From contig NZ_KE384343.1 of assembly GCF_000425265.1 (NCBI RefSeq), forward strand, positions 112,774-176,773: a DNA stretch of 64,000 bases, in the 5' to 3' direction. A program made the translations under genes and the position numbers. Below the pieces are notes generated by a model that was not told where the DNA came from, did not search any database, and saw only the letters and a program-made list of their open reading frames with translations. This stretch comes from Maridesulfovibrio zosterae DSM 11974. Its GTDB lineage: Bacteria > Desulfobacterota > Desulfovibrionia > Desulfovibrionales > Desulfovibrionaceae. The stretch's first letter is position 1. Each line of letters begins with the position of its first letter. Below, piece after piece: positions 1-9,048 of the stretch.

Positions 1-951
1 GTGTACGTTCACACCAATTCCGGCATTACGCATAAATTCGAATATTTTTTTACGTTTCTTTGCGGGAATTTTAATTACATAAAGATGGTAGGCGTGGGTT
101 GCTCCAGCAATTAGTTTTAATGGTGAAACTTCACTTTCAGCTTTAAAAAAGGAATCATATACAGCTGCCAGAGTTCTTCTTTTTTCAAGAAAAATATCAA
201 GCTTTCTTAATTGGCTTATACCCAATGCACACTGCAAATCAGTTATGCGGTAGTTATAACCAAGATCCTGCATTTCATAATTCCATGTACATTCTTCCTG
301 ACGGGCAGATGCATCAAGATTTATTCCATGGTTACGAAAGGAGCGTATATTCTGAGCCAGATCATTATTATCTGTCAGAATCATTCCTCCTTCACCTGTC
401 GTGATGTGTTTTACGGGGTGAAAACTGAGTACTGAGATATCTGCTATGCTGCCTGCATTTCTGTCGTGAGGATCTTTTGCGCCCAAGGCATGGCAGCAGT
501 CTGCAACAAGTGCCAGATTATGTCTGCTGCATATTGATCGCAGGATGTTGTAATCACAGGTTTGTCCTGCATAATCAACAGCAATAACTGCTTTGGTTGC
601 AGGAGTAATTTTCCGTTCCACGGAAGCAGGATCAATTAAAAGAGTGTCAGGGTTTATATCTGCAAAAACAGGTGTTCCACCCATATATGCAACGCAATTT
701 GCCGTGGCCAGAAATGTAATGGGGGGCAGAATAACTTCATCACCGGCTTTGATTTTAAGGGCGTGCATTACGGCGTGAAGTGCTGCTGTGCCGCTTGAAA
801 CAGCAATTGCATTTTTACATCCGATATAGCCAGCAACATTGTTTTCAAATTCTGAGACCTTAGGTCCGGTCGTCAGCCAGTCAGATTTTAAGACTTCAAT
901 AACTTCTGCAATGTCATCATCATCGATGATCTGTTTACCATACGGGATCAT
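1..951 (-). CDS. pseC: UDP-4-amino-4,6-dideoxy-N-acetyl-altrosamine transaminase (PseC type), 3' end cut by window
   Basis: PLP-dependent aminotransferase of the DegT/DnrJ/EryC1 fold; in the pseudaminic acid pathway it aminates the 4-keto product of PseB. 317 codons are present and the frame is still open at base 1, so the C-terminus is outside. Visible: the PLP-phosphate loop SSGTAALHA near residue 52, the aspartate of VADCCHALG near 151, and the Schiff-base lysine in SFHPVKHITTGEGG (Lys181). ATG overlaps the pseB stop in an ATGA junction, so the two are translationally coupled. Substrate specificity is inferred from the adjacent pseB; other 4-keto-sugar aminotransferases look similar. Confidence 0.9.
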   Translation of the reverse strand, partial: MIPYGKQIIDDDDIAEVIEVLKSDWLTTGPKVSEFENNVAGYIGCKNAIAVSSGTAALHAVMHALKIKAGDEVILPPITFLATANCVAYMGGTPVFADINPDTLLIDPASVERKITPATKAVIAVDYAGQTCDYNILRSICSRHNLALVADCCHALGAKDPHDRNAGSIADISVLSFHPVKHITTGEGGMILTDNNDLAQNIRSFRNHGINLDASARQEECTWNYEMQDLGYNYRITDLQCALGISQLRKLDIFLEKRRTLAAVYDSFFKAESEVSPLKLIAGATHAYHLYVIKIPAKKRKKIFEFMRNAGIGVNVH

Positions 952-1928
952 TTTTTATGCACCAGTTTAAGAAGCTCTTCTTTGCTCAGCCACTCTGTAT
1001 TAGTGTCGGAGCTGTATTCAAAATCAGAAGGTACCTTTTTACCCGCGCATGTGACATCCATGCGTTCAAAAAAACGGTAGGCTGGTTGAATTACAAAATA
1101 TTTGCCGCAATCTAAGGTGTTATGAGCTTCGTTCATAGGAACCATGACTTCATGCATCTTTTCGCCCGGACGGATTCCAGTGATCTCCACTTTACATTCC
1201 GGGCACATTGCTTCTGCCATATCACCAATTTTCATACTGGGTAGTTTGGGAATAAAAATCTCGCCACCCTGCATGACTTTCAAGCTGTTGATGACAAAGT
1301 CGATTGCTGCGTCAAGGGTTATCCAGAAACGGGTCATTTCCGGATTTGTAATGCAGACTTTTCCTTCTTTCGCGGCTTTTAAAAACAAGGGAACAACACT
1401 GCCTCTGCTTCCAAGTACATTTCCGTACCTGACCACCGCAAAGCGAGTGCCTTCTGCACCTGCATAGCTATTGCCGCTTATGAAAAGTTTATCCGAACAT
1501 AGTTTTGTCGCACCATAAAGATTGACCGGGTTGGCCGCTTTATCTGTACTCAATACTATTACTTTTGAAACATCTTTATCAATGGCAGCTTCAACGATAT
1601 TTTGCGCACCGAGGATATTGGTTTTTACGGCTTCAAATGGATTATATTCACAGGCCGGAACCTGTTTAAGCGCAGCGGCGTGAAATACAATATCTATTTT
1701 GTTGAAGGCTCTGCGAAGTCTTTCCTGGTCACGGACATCTCCGATAAAATAACGCAGGCACGGGTATTTTGCCGGGGAAAAAACCTGCTGCATTTCATGT
1801 TGCTTGAGCTCATCTCTGCTGAAAATGACAAGTCGCTTGGGGCTGTATCTTTCGAGCAAAGTCTTAACAAGTTTTTGTCCGAAGGAACCTGTTCCACCTG
1901 TAATTAATATAGATTTGTCATTAAACAT
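948..1928 (-). CDS. pseB: UDP-N-acetylglucosamine 4,6-dehydratase (inverting), PseB
   Basis: First enzyme of CMP-pseudaminic acid synthesis: NADP-dependent 4,6-dehydration with C5 epimerisation of UDP-GlcNAc. 326 residues, the usual length of soluble FlaA1/PseB proteins without membrane segments. Rossmann motif GGTGSFG at 11-17, STDKAANP at 127-134 and the YGATK catalytic Tyr138/Lys142 pair are intact. The start codon shares a base with the stop of the upstream gene (TAATG), and the gene runs into pseC with an ATGA overlap. The pair pseB-pseC is diagnostic of the pathway; the product usually decorates flagellin. Confidence 0.93.
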   Translation of the reverse strand: MFNDKSILITGGTGSFGQKLVKTLLERYSPKRLVIFSRDELKQHEMQQVFSPAKYPCLRYFIGDVRDQERLRRAFNKIDIVFHAAALKQVPACEYNPFEAVKTNILGAQNIVEAAIDKDVSKVIVLSTDKAANPVNLYGATKLCSDKLFISGNSYAGAEGTRFAVVRYGNVLGSRGSVVPLFLKAAKEGKVCITNPEMTRFWITLDAAIDFVINSLKVMQGGEIFIPKLPSMKIGDMAEAMCPECKVEITGIRPGEKMHEVMVPMNEAHNTLDCGKYFVIQPAYRFFERMDVTCAGKKVPSDFEYSSDTNTEWLSKEELLKLVHKK

Positions 1929-3877
1929 TATTTGCTGCCAGCCTTTGAATATGGCTTTATACTGAAGCCTGTCGAAAAAATAAATTGTGTATTATCGCAA
2001 GCATTGTGCCTGCTGGTTTCATCCATTTCCTGCATTGAGAAGGCCACCCTGATAAAAGGTGTCGGCACAGCCTGACGGCATGTAACCATTGCAATGAATG
2101 CATGCTCGTCAACTAACGGTGATATTTCAAGGGCTGTTTCCTGCCCTCCGATGACCAGACGGGAATCGGTCATTCCTGATGCATGGGCTGAAGATACCAG
2201 AAAAGAGACATTATTACTATGGTCGAAGTCTTTGCCTTTTAAAGAGAATTCTTCTTTACCTCCTCCATTTGAAACTTCATAACGGCTGGATTCGTAATCG
2301 AAATTTTGAGTCAGTAAGGTGATGTGCCCAAGTCTGATGTAGCCTTGGGGAACATTTTCAAGCTTAAAACGGTAAAGTATATCTATTTGCTGTTTTTGCT
2401 TGTGAATTTTAATTGATTTTTCGAGGCGACCGCTATGGAGATTCATCTCACAGCTGATATCAATTGATTCATTTGTTTCAGAAAAGAGTGGGGCGACGTG
2501 GTACAAATCAGTCTCTTTTTCAACTCCAGGGCCTTCCATAATAAGGTGACCTGAAAAGAAATCAGCACCAAGGGCGATGTCTTTGAAATAACCATGTTCA
2601 AGTGTTCCGAAAACAGGGACCATATCATGGTCGGAGAAAGCGGCCTCATGTATTGCCAGCCCTTTTGCCGTATTTAGTACAACGGAGGTTTGTTCTGTCT
2701 CAAATCTGCAGTGTCTGCTCTTAATTTTGAGAGGCCTGCCTTTAACAACAAACTCCGGTTCACGTACGGAAGCTCCACTATACAATGCTAAGTATTGCAG
2801 TCTTCTGCATGCATTGTCGAATCTTTTTTGAGTTATATGTGTGCGGAAGTCACTGGACCAGCAGAAACATAGCTCTTTCCACATTTTTTCAGATGCCGGG
2901 GTTGCCGGTATTTTTTCAAGTTTTGTAGAAATAGCTTTGCAAAGTGAATTTATTTGAAAATCATTTCTACCGCTGACAGCCCAGCGTGTGAGATTATATT
3001 TACGCTGCTTTTTTACCGGAACAGGTTGTTCTGCAGAGCATAGATTAATCTTATTTCCTGCTAGTGGATTATCAAGGTCGGCTAATACCTCGGAAGGAAG
3101 AAAGAAAGTATGCCCGTTATCTCTAAGAGCATTGAAAGCTTCTTTTATAAATTCCCACTCGCTCTGTCCTGAGTAGTTGGATTCAGTCTTGTATCTTCCG
3201 GGGCGGTAGTCAAAAATTTCAGCGTCATTTCCATAGACGGGAAGCCAGCCATCGTTGGTTCCAAGGTTTTCAACATAATTAAGGTAGTCAGGCAGTTCCA
3301 ACTCTCCATGGGCAAAGCGCTGCAGTTTTTGAAAAACCATAGAGCGGCTCCACAGAATAGGTATGGATTCTCCCGATACTCCTAGGGCTCGTTGAGGATA
3401 GTGCTGGATATGATCATCCCAGTCCGCAAAACGGGCCGGATTATCATAGTCCATAAAAACACCGCCATATCCGGTTTCCAGATAATGGCTTACAAGACCG
3501 GCAGACCACGCCTGTTCATTTACTAAAGCTATTTCAGGACGGCCCCCCAGAATTTTTTCACTGGTCTGCATTCCTATTCTAAAATTGGCCTTATTTACTG
3601 CCGCAGGAACAAGGGGGCCAATGATCTGGCCATATCCGCTTCCGATAAATTCGGCTTTGTTCGCTCTTAAAAGTTCTTTAAATTTTACAATCCAGGCAGG
3701 AGCAAGGTCTTGGATTATTTCAAGCGTTATTCCAGATGCTTCCACTCCAAGTGGAAAATTATATTTTTCAATAAGGTGTAGTAGCGGCCAGTAGCAGCGA
3801 TTAATTACTTCTGACCTGTCTTCTTCAGGGATTGAAGAAAACATAAGGTTTAAATGGAAAATTGCATATATTTTCAT
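1928..3877 (-). CDS. Glycoside hydrolase family 57-like protein
   Basis: 649-residue cytoplasmic protein with no signal peptide. The N-terminal third resembles the GH57 (beta/alpha)7 catalytic fold: FHLNLMFSS at residues 7-15 sits where GH57 has its first His motif, GSGYGQIIGPLVP near 79 matches the second, and YGNDAEIFDYRPGRY near 233 resembles the Asp/Glu motif IV. The C-terminal half is beta-rich and looks like the sandwich domain of such enzymes. It lies four bases after the ATP-grasp gene and its stop overlaps the pseB start. A glycan-processing or transglycosylating role in the island is inferred; the substrate is unknown, and the weak first His motif leaves activity open. Confidence 0.65.
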   Translation of the reverse strand: MKIYAIFHLNLMFSSIPEEDRSEVINRCYWPLLHLIEKYNFPLGVEASGITLEIIQDLAPAWIVKFKELLRANKAEFIGSGYGQIIGPLVPAAVNKANFRIGMQTSEKILGGRPEIALVNEQAWSAGLVSHYLETGYGGVFMDYDNPARFADWDDHIQHYPQRALGVSGESIPILWSRSMVFQKLQRFAHGELELPDYLNYVENLGTNDGWLPVYGNDAEIFDYRPGRYKTESNYSGQSEWEFIKEAFNALRDNGHTFFLPSEVLADLDNPLAGNKINLCSAEQPVPVKKQRKYNLTRWAVSGRNDFQINSLCKAISTKLEKIPATPASEKMWKELCFCWSSDFRTHITQKRFDNACRRLQYLALYSGASVREPEFVVKGRPLKIKSRHCRFETEQTSVVLNTAKGLAIHEAAFSDHDMVPVFGTLEHGYFKDIALGADFFSGHLIMEGPGVEKETDLYHVAPLFSETNESIDISCEMNLHSGRLEKSIKIHKQKQQIDILYRFKLENVPQGYIRLGHITLLTQNFDYESSRYEVSNGGGKEEFSLKGKDFDHSNNVSFLVSSAHASGMTDSRLVIGGQETALEISPLVDEHAFIAMVTCRQAVPTPFIRVAFSMQEMDETSRHNACDNTQFIFSTGFSIKPYSKAGSK

Positions 3878-3881
3878 GCTG

Positions 3882-5111
3882 CTACTGGGTGGTTATTTTT
3901 ATAAGACTGACAGCTTTTTCAACATTTCTGACAGCTTCTTCTCCGGTCTCGGCTACACCTATAACTACGCCTGCACGGGCTGGATGGTTTGTTGTGGGGG
4001 GAATTATTTCTCCTTTTGCAGTTCTTATTTCCACCATACGGATTCCATCTATCTTGCGTGCTTCTTCAACACCATCAATTTTAATGACCTTACCTTGCGG
4101 TGGAAATAGGTATCGTTGAGCGACTCCCTTTTGATATGCAGGAGTTATAGATTCAGGGTCCGGGATATCTCCCATTGCCAGATGAATGGCTGCCTTCACA
4201 AAATCTACTCCTGCATTCCACGGGATCAGGTGCGAACAAAAATAACCGCCGGACAGCCTTGCTGCCATTTCAATTACATACGGCTTTCCTTTATGAAGAA
4301 CCATATCTCCTTTAGCAACACCGTTATCAATACCAAGTGCAATTGCCGCTTCCCCTGAGAGTTTCTTTACAGCATGTTGTGTTTCAGCGTTAAGGAGGGA
4401 AGGAAGCTGTCCTCCATTTTCAATAATGTGCGGAGCAAATTTATCGATGAATTCATAATTGCGGTCGGCAAATCCGGGAGTATATGTTTGCCCGTTAATT
4501 ACAAATCCCTCAGTGCTTATCTGGGGACCGTCAAGATAGCTTTCAACCATCACCCTGCCTGTGGGAGATTCATTGCGGGCATATTTGAAGGCCCATTCCG
4601 GAGCCGGCATTTTATCTGATCCAAATATGAGCCTTAAGACTCCCCGTGCTCCGCGGCTGTCTACAGGCTTGATTACGATTGTTTCACGTCGTGTTTCAAT
4701 GATGCTTTGCAACTCTTCTGTACTGAAGATTTCTTTATACCACGGTATGGCAATACCTTCTTCTTTAAACCGGTCTTTCATTGCAAGCTTATCTGTGGCA
4801 AGAGCAGCGGTTTCCATACTTACTGATTTCAGGCCAAAATGTCTGGCTACGGCTGCTACAGTATGCGGGGCATCAACCGCTGCACACATCACTCCATCAG
4901 GTTTATTTCCTGATAAAGCCCAGTTGTCTAACGCCGTAACAGCTTTTTCAGGAGTATAAACACAGCCTATAACCTTTTCCTGAGCGTGGGCAAATCCGGG
5001 AGCCTGCGGATTAAGGTCCATAGCTACTACATGGATGCCCATCTCCACAGCTTTTTGGATGGCAGGAATCGTTTCGACCCCTGCCCCGATCATAATCAAT
5101 TTTTCCTTCAT
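3882..5111 (-). CDS. ATP-grasp domain ligase
   Basis: 409-residue ATP-grasp enzyme of the carboxylate-amine/thiol ligase type. An N-terminal Rossmann-like preATP-grasp domain (MIGAGVETIPAI) is followed by the lid region IVIKPVDSRGARGV near residue 147 and the metal-binding end KPYVIEMAARLSGGYFCSH near 276. A C-terminal domain of about 90 residues follows, as in PurK/carbamoyl-phosphate-synthase-like ligases. The start overlaps the stop of the upstream fusion gene (TAATG). The family joins a carboxylate to an amine through an acyl-phosphate; here it might attach an amino-acyl substituent to a sugar, but neither substrate can be read from the sequence. Confidence 0.8.
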   Translation of the reverse strand: MKEKLIMIGAGVETIPAIQKAVEMGIHVVAMDLNPQAPGFAHAQEKVIGCVYTPEKAVTALDNWALSGNKPDGVMCAAVDAPHTVAAVARHFGLKSVSMETAALATDKLAMKDRFKEEGIAIPWYKEIFSTEELQSIIETRRETIVIKPVDSRGARGVLRLIFGSDKMPAPEWAFKYARNESPTGRVMVESYLDGPQISTEGFVINGQTYTPGFADRNYEFIDKFAPHIIENGGQLPSLLNAETQHAVKKLSGEAAIALGIDNGVAKGDMVLHKGKPYVIEMAARLSGGYFCSHLIPWNAGVDFVKAAIHLAMGDIPDPESITPAYQKGVAQRYLFPPQGKVIKIDGVEEARKIDGIRMVEIRTAKGEIIPPTTNHPARAGVVIGVAETGEEAVRNVEKAVSLIKITTQ

Positions 5112-6340
5112 TATGAGTTTTCTGGTTTGCGGCAGACTATAAAGGTATTTTGTCCTCTGGGGTCGTCTTCAAACACAACGCGGCCCTGTTTTATTCCGGT
5201 GATTTTCACAATTTCAAAGTGTTCTGAGCAGAGGTTAGTAATTTCTTCAAGTGAAAATTCATGCAGATGTTGTGAATTGACAGGGATATGTCCAAGGCTG
5301 TTTTGAGGAGTACTCAAGATAAGCAGACCACCCGGTTTAATGACTCTGAAAAGTTCCTTAAAGAATGGATCTGTATCAACATGTTCAATTGTTTCGAAGC
5401 TGGTTGCAACGTCAAATGATGCATCAGGGAAATTAAGGTTATGCACATCTGCAGTTTGAAAAGTTATATTGTCGTAATATGTTCCTGCCGAAGCATTTCT
5501 GACAGTTTGAATGTCGAGGTCGGCTGCGATTACTCTTGATGCCTTTTCTGCAATAATCCGTGCCCCGTACCCCGGACCGCAGGCACAATCGAGCACCCTA
5601 TAGTCAGGTTTAATATAAGCCATAGCCAGTTCGTAGTGGAATGTAAGCTGGTCTCCTGCTTTGAATCCTTTGCTTTCACCTACCTGCATTCTACCTGCGA
5701 GGTATACGCCTTTAGCTATTTCTCTGCATCTGCTTAGCCATTCATCTGCAATGGGGGGATGATCTGTATAGTGAACACATTTAAATTTATCACTGTTTTT
5801 GATCATATAAAATTTAGGATGAACTTTATAAATACCTGCATTTACATGGTCTTCCAGCATTTCACATGCTTGTTTAAGAGCAGAAACACGATATATATCG
5901 GAGGTCAGCTGGCAGGGAAAACCATCGGGCATTTTTACGCAGTCCAGATTCTCATTCACTGCTATTTTAAGCATCTGATTTGCATGTTCCGGCAGCCATG
6001 CAAAGTGAAGTCCGTCAATTCTTATGATGTAATCTTCATCAGGGGTACCGTTTAATGAAGCAACCATTCGTTCAAGCGGACTGTCATCATAGCCGTAGAA
6101 TACACTTACCTTCTTGTCTGGAAACATCTGCGGAATGTCATCAAGTCTTCCACCCTGATCAAATTCAGGGGCGATGATGCGTACATCTGCATCAGGAAAT
6201 TCTTTAAAAGCATTGTCAATTGTCATGGCAACAACAGGACGACCATCAATTTCATTCATACACCAGTCAGGAGCGCCGCTCCATGCACGGGAAGCAGCTT
6301 GAACAAGAATCACGGGGGAGGTAGATTGAGATGTTGTCAT
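5111..6340 (-). CDS. Nucleotidyltransferase-like / SAM-dependent methyltransferase fusion protein
   Basis: Two-domain protein of 409 residues. Residues 1 to about 200 resemble the sugar nucleotidyltransferase (GT-A-like, SpsF-type) fold, with DADVRIIAPEFDQGG and DEDYIIRIDG segments, but the usual G-G-x-G-T-R signature is not evident. Residues from about 240 form a class I SAM methyltransferase: motif I VLDCACGPGYGARII, acidic AADLD, SFETIEHV motif IV and VIKPGGLLILSTP. It precedes the ATP-grasp gene with a TAATG overlap, while 157 bases separate it from the upstream transketolase gene, enough for an internal promoter. Probably tailors a sugar or sugar nucleotide in the island; the exact reaction is unknown. 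Confidence 0.7.
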   Translation of the reverse strand: MTTSQSTSPVILVQAASRAWSGAPDWCMNEIDGRPVVAMTIDNAFKEFPDADVRIIAPEFDQGGRLDDIPQMFPDKKVSVFYGYDDSPLERMVASLNGTPDEDYIIRIDGLHFAWLPEHANQMLKIAVNENLDCVKMPDGFPCQLTSDIYRVSALKQACEMLEDHVNAGIYKVHPKFYMIKNSDKFKCVHYTDHPPIADEWLSRCREIAKGVYLAGRMQVGESKGFKAGDQLTFHYELAMAYIKPDYRVLDCACGPGYGARIIAEKASRVIAADLDIQTVRNASAGTYYDNITFQTADVHNLNFPDASFDVATSFETIEHVDTDPFFKELFRVIKPGGLLILSTPQNSLGHIPVNSQHLHEFSLEEITNLCSEHFEIVKITGIKQGRVVFEDDPRGQNTFIVCRKPENS

Positions 6341-6497
6341 GCGATAATAATTCCTTAATATGTTTGCGTAAAAAATGTATGCTGTCGGGCATCACAGATT
6401 TATGGTTAAGATATGAAGGTTTGAACTTTCTGCAAAGCCGGAGGATAAATTCCTGTTGTGCTGAAGCTCATGTTTGCCGTTGCTTTTAATTTGCTCC

Positions 6498-7424
6498 TTA
6501 TTTGCGTTTGAGGACACGTTTTACGGCCTTGACAATATCGCTTGGTGTAAGGCCATATTCTATGGCGAGATCTTCCGGTTCACCGGATGCTCCGAAAATA
6601 TCGTTCACAGCTACTCGTTCAACCGGAACAGGATGATTTTCACATACTATTTCCATGACAGCGCTTCCAAGACCGCCGTATTTAGTGTGATCCTCGCAAG
6701 TTACGATTGCTCCAGTCTCTTTAGCCGCACTAACTACAGCATTTTCATCCATGGGTTTAATCCATGACATGTTAAGCACACGGCAGAAGATTCCTTCTCC
6801 GGCAAGCAGCTTTGCAGCTTTGAGGGCTCTATGGACCATAACTCCTACAGCCATTATGGTTGCATCCGTTCCTTCATGTAAAATATTGGCTTTGCCATGC
6901 TCGAAAATTGTATTTTCATCAAAGACATTCGGCAGGGGACTACGTCCGGTACGCAGATAAAGCGGTCCCGGGTTATCAAGAATATAAGGCATTACCGCTT
7001 TAAGCTCGATGGGATCAGCTGGAGAAATAACACTCATGCGAGGAATAGAGCGGAAGACAGCGATGTCTTCTATTGCCTGATGAGTAGCCCCGTCAGGTCC
7101 TACATCCAGTCCCAGATGGCTGGCGGCAATCTTCACATTAAATTCAGGGTAGGCAATGGAGTTTCGGGCCTGTTCAATCGCCCGGATGGCAAAAATAGAG
7201 TAACAGGTCGCAATCGCGGTAACTCCGGATTCTGCTATCCCTGCAGCAACGGAAAGCATATTCTGTTCAGCAATACCGCATTGAATGAAACGGTCCGGAT
7301 AGGCATCGCGAAAATGATAGGTTCCGGTTCCGACGGAGACATCTGCATCAAGAACAACAAAGTCGTCGCGCTGTTCAGCAAGTTCAGCCAGCACCTTACC
7401 AAATGCATCTCTCATATTTTCCAT
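6498..7424 (-). CDS. Transketolase, C-terminal subunit
   Basis: 308-residue pyrimidine-binding plus C-terminal half of a split transketolase/DXS-like enzyme. The frame is open upstream to 7448, but the ATG at 7424 has a GAGGAG site eight bases upstream and shares a base with the stop of the N-terminal subunit (TAATG), so I use it. Conserved: catalytic glutamate in QCGIAEQNMLSVAAGIA, the YSIFAIRAIEQ segment, and DGATHQAIEDIAVFR. With the preceding gene it makes one TPP- and Mg-dependent enzyme transferring two-carbon ketol units. Its place inside a surface-sugar island suggests a dedicated carbohydrate step, not the housekeeping pentose pathway. Confidence 0.9.
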   Translation of the reverse strand: MENMRDAFGKVLAELAEQRDDFVVLDADVSVGTGTYHFRDAYPDRFIQCGIAEQNMLSVAAGIAESGVTAIATCYSIFAIRAIEQARNSIAYPEFNVKIAASHLGLDVGPDGATHQAIEDIAVFRSIPRMSVISPADPIELKAVMPYILDNPGPLYLRTGRSPLPNVFDENTIFEHGKANILHEGTDATIMAVGVMVHRALKAAKLLAGEGIFCRVLNMSWIKPMDENAVVSAAKETGAIVTCEDHTKYGGLGSAVMEIVCENHPVPVERVAVNDIFGASGEPEDLAIEYGLTPSDIVKAVKRVLKRK

Positions 7425-8254
7425 TAGATAAGCTCCTCGCATCCGCATTCACGCATAGCACATTCACGCTCTTTTCCGGTCGGAGCCATACTGCCATGCC
7501 ATTTAGGAACATTTTCCATAAACGAAATTCCTTTGCCTTTAATAGTATGGGCTATAATGACTGTTGGCTTACCTGCCATGGCACGGGCTCTGGTAAATGC
7601 ATTTTCTATTTCACGGAAATGGTGTCCGTCAATTTCAATTACATGCCAGCCGAAGGCCTTGAATTTGTCAATCAAGGGCTCAAGGGCTGTTATTCTGGTG
7701 TTCAGGTTATCACTTTGCAGCTTGTTGTAATCCACAATGGCTACAATGTTGTCCAGATTATAATGAGCTCCGAACATACATCCTTCCCATATTTGTCCTT
7801 CATTCAGCTCACCGTCTCCCAGCAGAGTATAGGTACGACAGCTGCGTCCAGCTCTTTTGGCTCCAAGAGCGCACCCTAAAGCAAAGGAGAGTCCCTGTCC
7901 CAGTGATCCTGAGTTAAACTCGATTCCCGGCGTTTTCAGCCGGTCAGGATAGGCTTGCAGCATTCCACCAACCTGACGCAGATTTTTGAATTCCTCTTTG
8001 GAGAAAAAACCTTTTTCAGCAAGCGCAGCATAAAGTGTCAGGGAGGAATGCCCCTTGGATAAAATAAATCTGTCCCGGCATGGATCATCTTTATTTTCCA
8101 CGCAGAAATTCATTTCATTATTGAAAAGCCAGCTGATAATTTCCACGCAGGAAAGTGAGCCTCCCGGATGACCAGTCCCTGCATAACAATTCATTGTAAT
8201 GATGGATTTGCGCAGCTTAGCAGCAAACTTTTTAAGCTCATCATATCGGGACAT
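7424..8254 (-). CDS. Transketolase, N-terminal subunit
   Basis: 276-residue TPP-binding half of a split transketolase. The thiamine diphosphate motif is clear: GDGELNEGQIWE followed by the Asn of VDYNKLQ about 30 residues on. HPGGSLSCVE, LSKGHSSLTLYA and NSGSLGQGLS match the family's phosphate- and substrate-binding segments. Coupled to the C-terminal subunit by a one-base overlap, so equal synthesis is expected. Split transketolases occur in archaea and in several secondary-metabolite or glycan clusters; the neighbouring SDR and cytidylyltransferase genes make a sugar-remodelling role likely (inference). Confidence 0.92.
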   Translation of the reverse strand: MSRYDELKKFAAKLRKSIITMNCYAGTGHPGGSLSCVEIISWLFNNEMNFCVENKDDPCRDRFILSKGHSSLTLYAALAEKGFFSKEEFKNLRQVGGMLQAYPDRLKTPGIEFNSGSLGQGLSFALGCALGAKRAGRSCRTYTLLGDGELNEGQIWEGCMFGAHYNLDNIVAIVDYNKLQSDNLNTRITALEPLIDKFKAFGWHVIEIDGHHFREIENAFTRARAMAGKPTVIIAHTIKGKGISFMENVPKWHGSMAPTGKERECAMRECGCEELI

Positions 8255-8291
8255 TTTATTTTTCTCTCCTGTGTCTGGAATTATCTGTTAA

Positions 8292-9041
8292 CTAAAAATA
8301 CAGTCCGCCGTTAACACTTATAGTCTGGGCGGTAATGTAAGATGATTCGTCAGATGCTAGATACACAACAGCATCGGCTACTTCGTCAGCATAACCAAGT
8401 CTTTTTAAGATGATGTTTTCAGTTGCTTTTTGTACTGCCGGGTTTTCAAGACTTGCATCAGCCATGTCAGATGTAATCATACCTGCGGCAATCGTGTTGC
8501 AGCGAATGTTCCACTGAGCTCCGAATCTGGCAATAACCTGACCGAGAGAAATAAGCCCGGCTTTGCTGGCAGCATAGTGGGCTGTTCTGGGGCCGCCATA
8601 CTGACCGCTTACTGAACCTATATTAATCACGCTGGCATTGCTGTTTCTTTTGAGCAGATTAAGGCATTTCTGGGTACATAAAAAAGGACCCTTGAGATTT
8701 ACCCCTAAAATTTTGTCCCACTCTTCGGAGGTGATCATATCAAAATCATTGGGATTATTAATTCCTGCATTATTAACCAGTATATTAAGTTTTCCCTCTT
8801 TTGACGTGATATCTGCCACAGCAAGATCAATTGAGGATTCGTCACTGACATCCAGTTGTAATGAGCGTGCTTTGCCGCCTTTTTCTGTTATGTTTTCGAC
8901 GTTTTCATCTGCACTGGAAACATCTGAAGACCATGTAAGAATAACTTCAGCGCCGTTCTCTGCAAGTTTGCGGCTTATTGCTTTACCTATTCCTCTGCCG
9001 CCTCCGGTTACCAGTGCTGTTTTTCCTGCAAGTCTTTTCAT
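8292..9041 (-). CDS. SDR family NAD(P)-dependent oxidoreductase (FabG-like)
   Basis: 249-residue classical short-chain dehydrogenase. TGGGRGIG (residues 12-19) binds the cofactor, NNAG and the YAASK catalytic pair are present, and the C-terminus ends ISVNGGLYF as in FabG-type reductases. The open frame extends 24 codons upstream, overlapping the methyltransferase gene; I chose the ATG at 9041 because it follows an AGG site, begins just before the Rossmann motif and starts eight bases after the preceding stop. In this setting it may reduce or oxidise the keto group of a transketolase product; fatty-acid synthesis is less likely because no fab genes are near. Confidence 0.87.
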   Translation of the reverse strand: MKRLAGKTALVTGGGRGIGKAISRKLAENGAEVILTWSSDVSSADENVENITEKGGKARSLQLDVSDESSIDLAVADITSKEGKLNILVNNAGINNPNDFDMITSEEWDKILGVNLKGPFLCTQKCLNLLKRNSNASVINIGSVSGQYGGPRTAHYAASKAGLISLGQVIARFGAQWNIRCNTIAAGMITSDMADASLENPAVQKATENIILKRLGYADEVADAVVYLASDESSYITAQTISVNGGLYF

Positions 9042-9048
9042 ATAAAAC

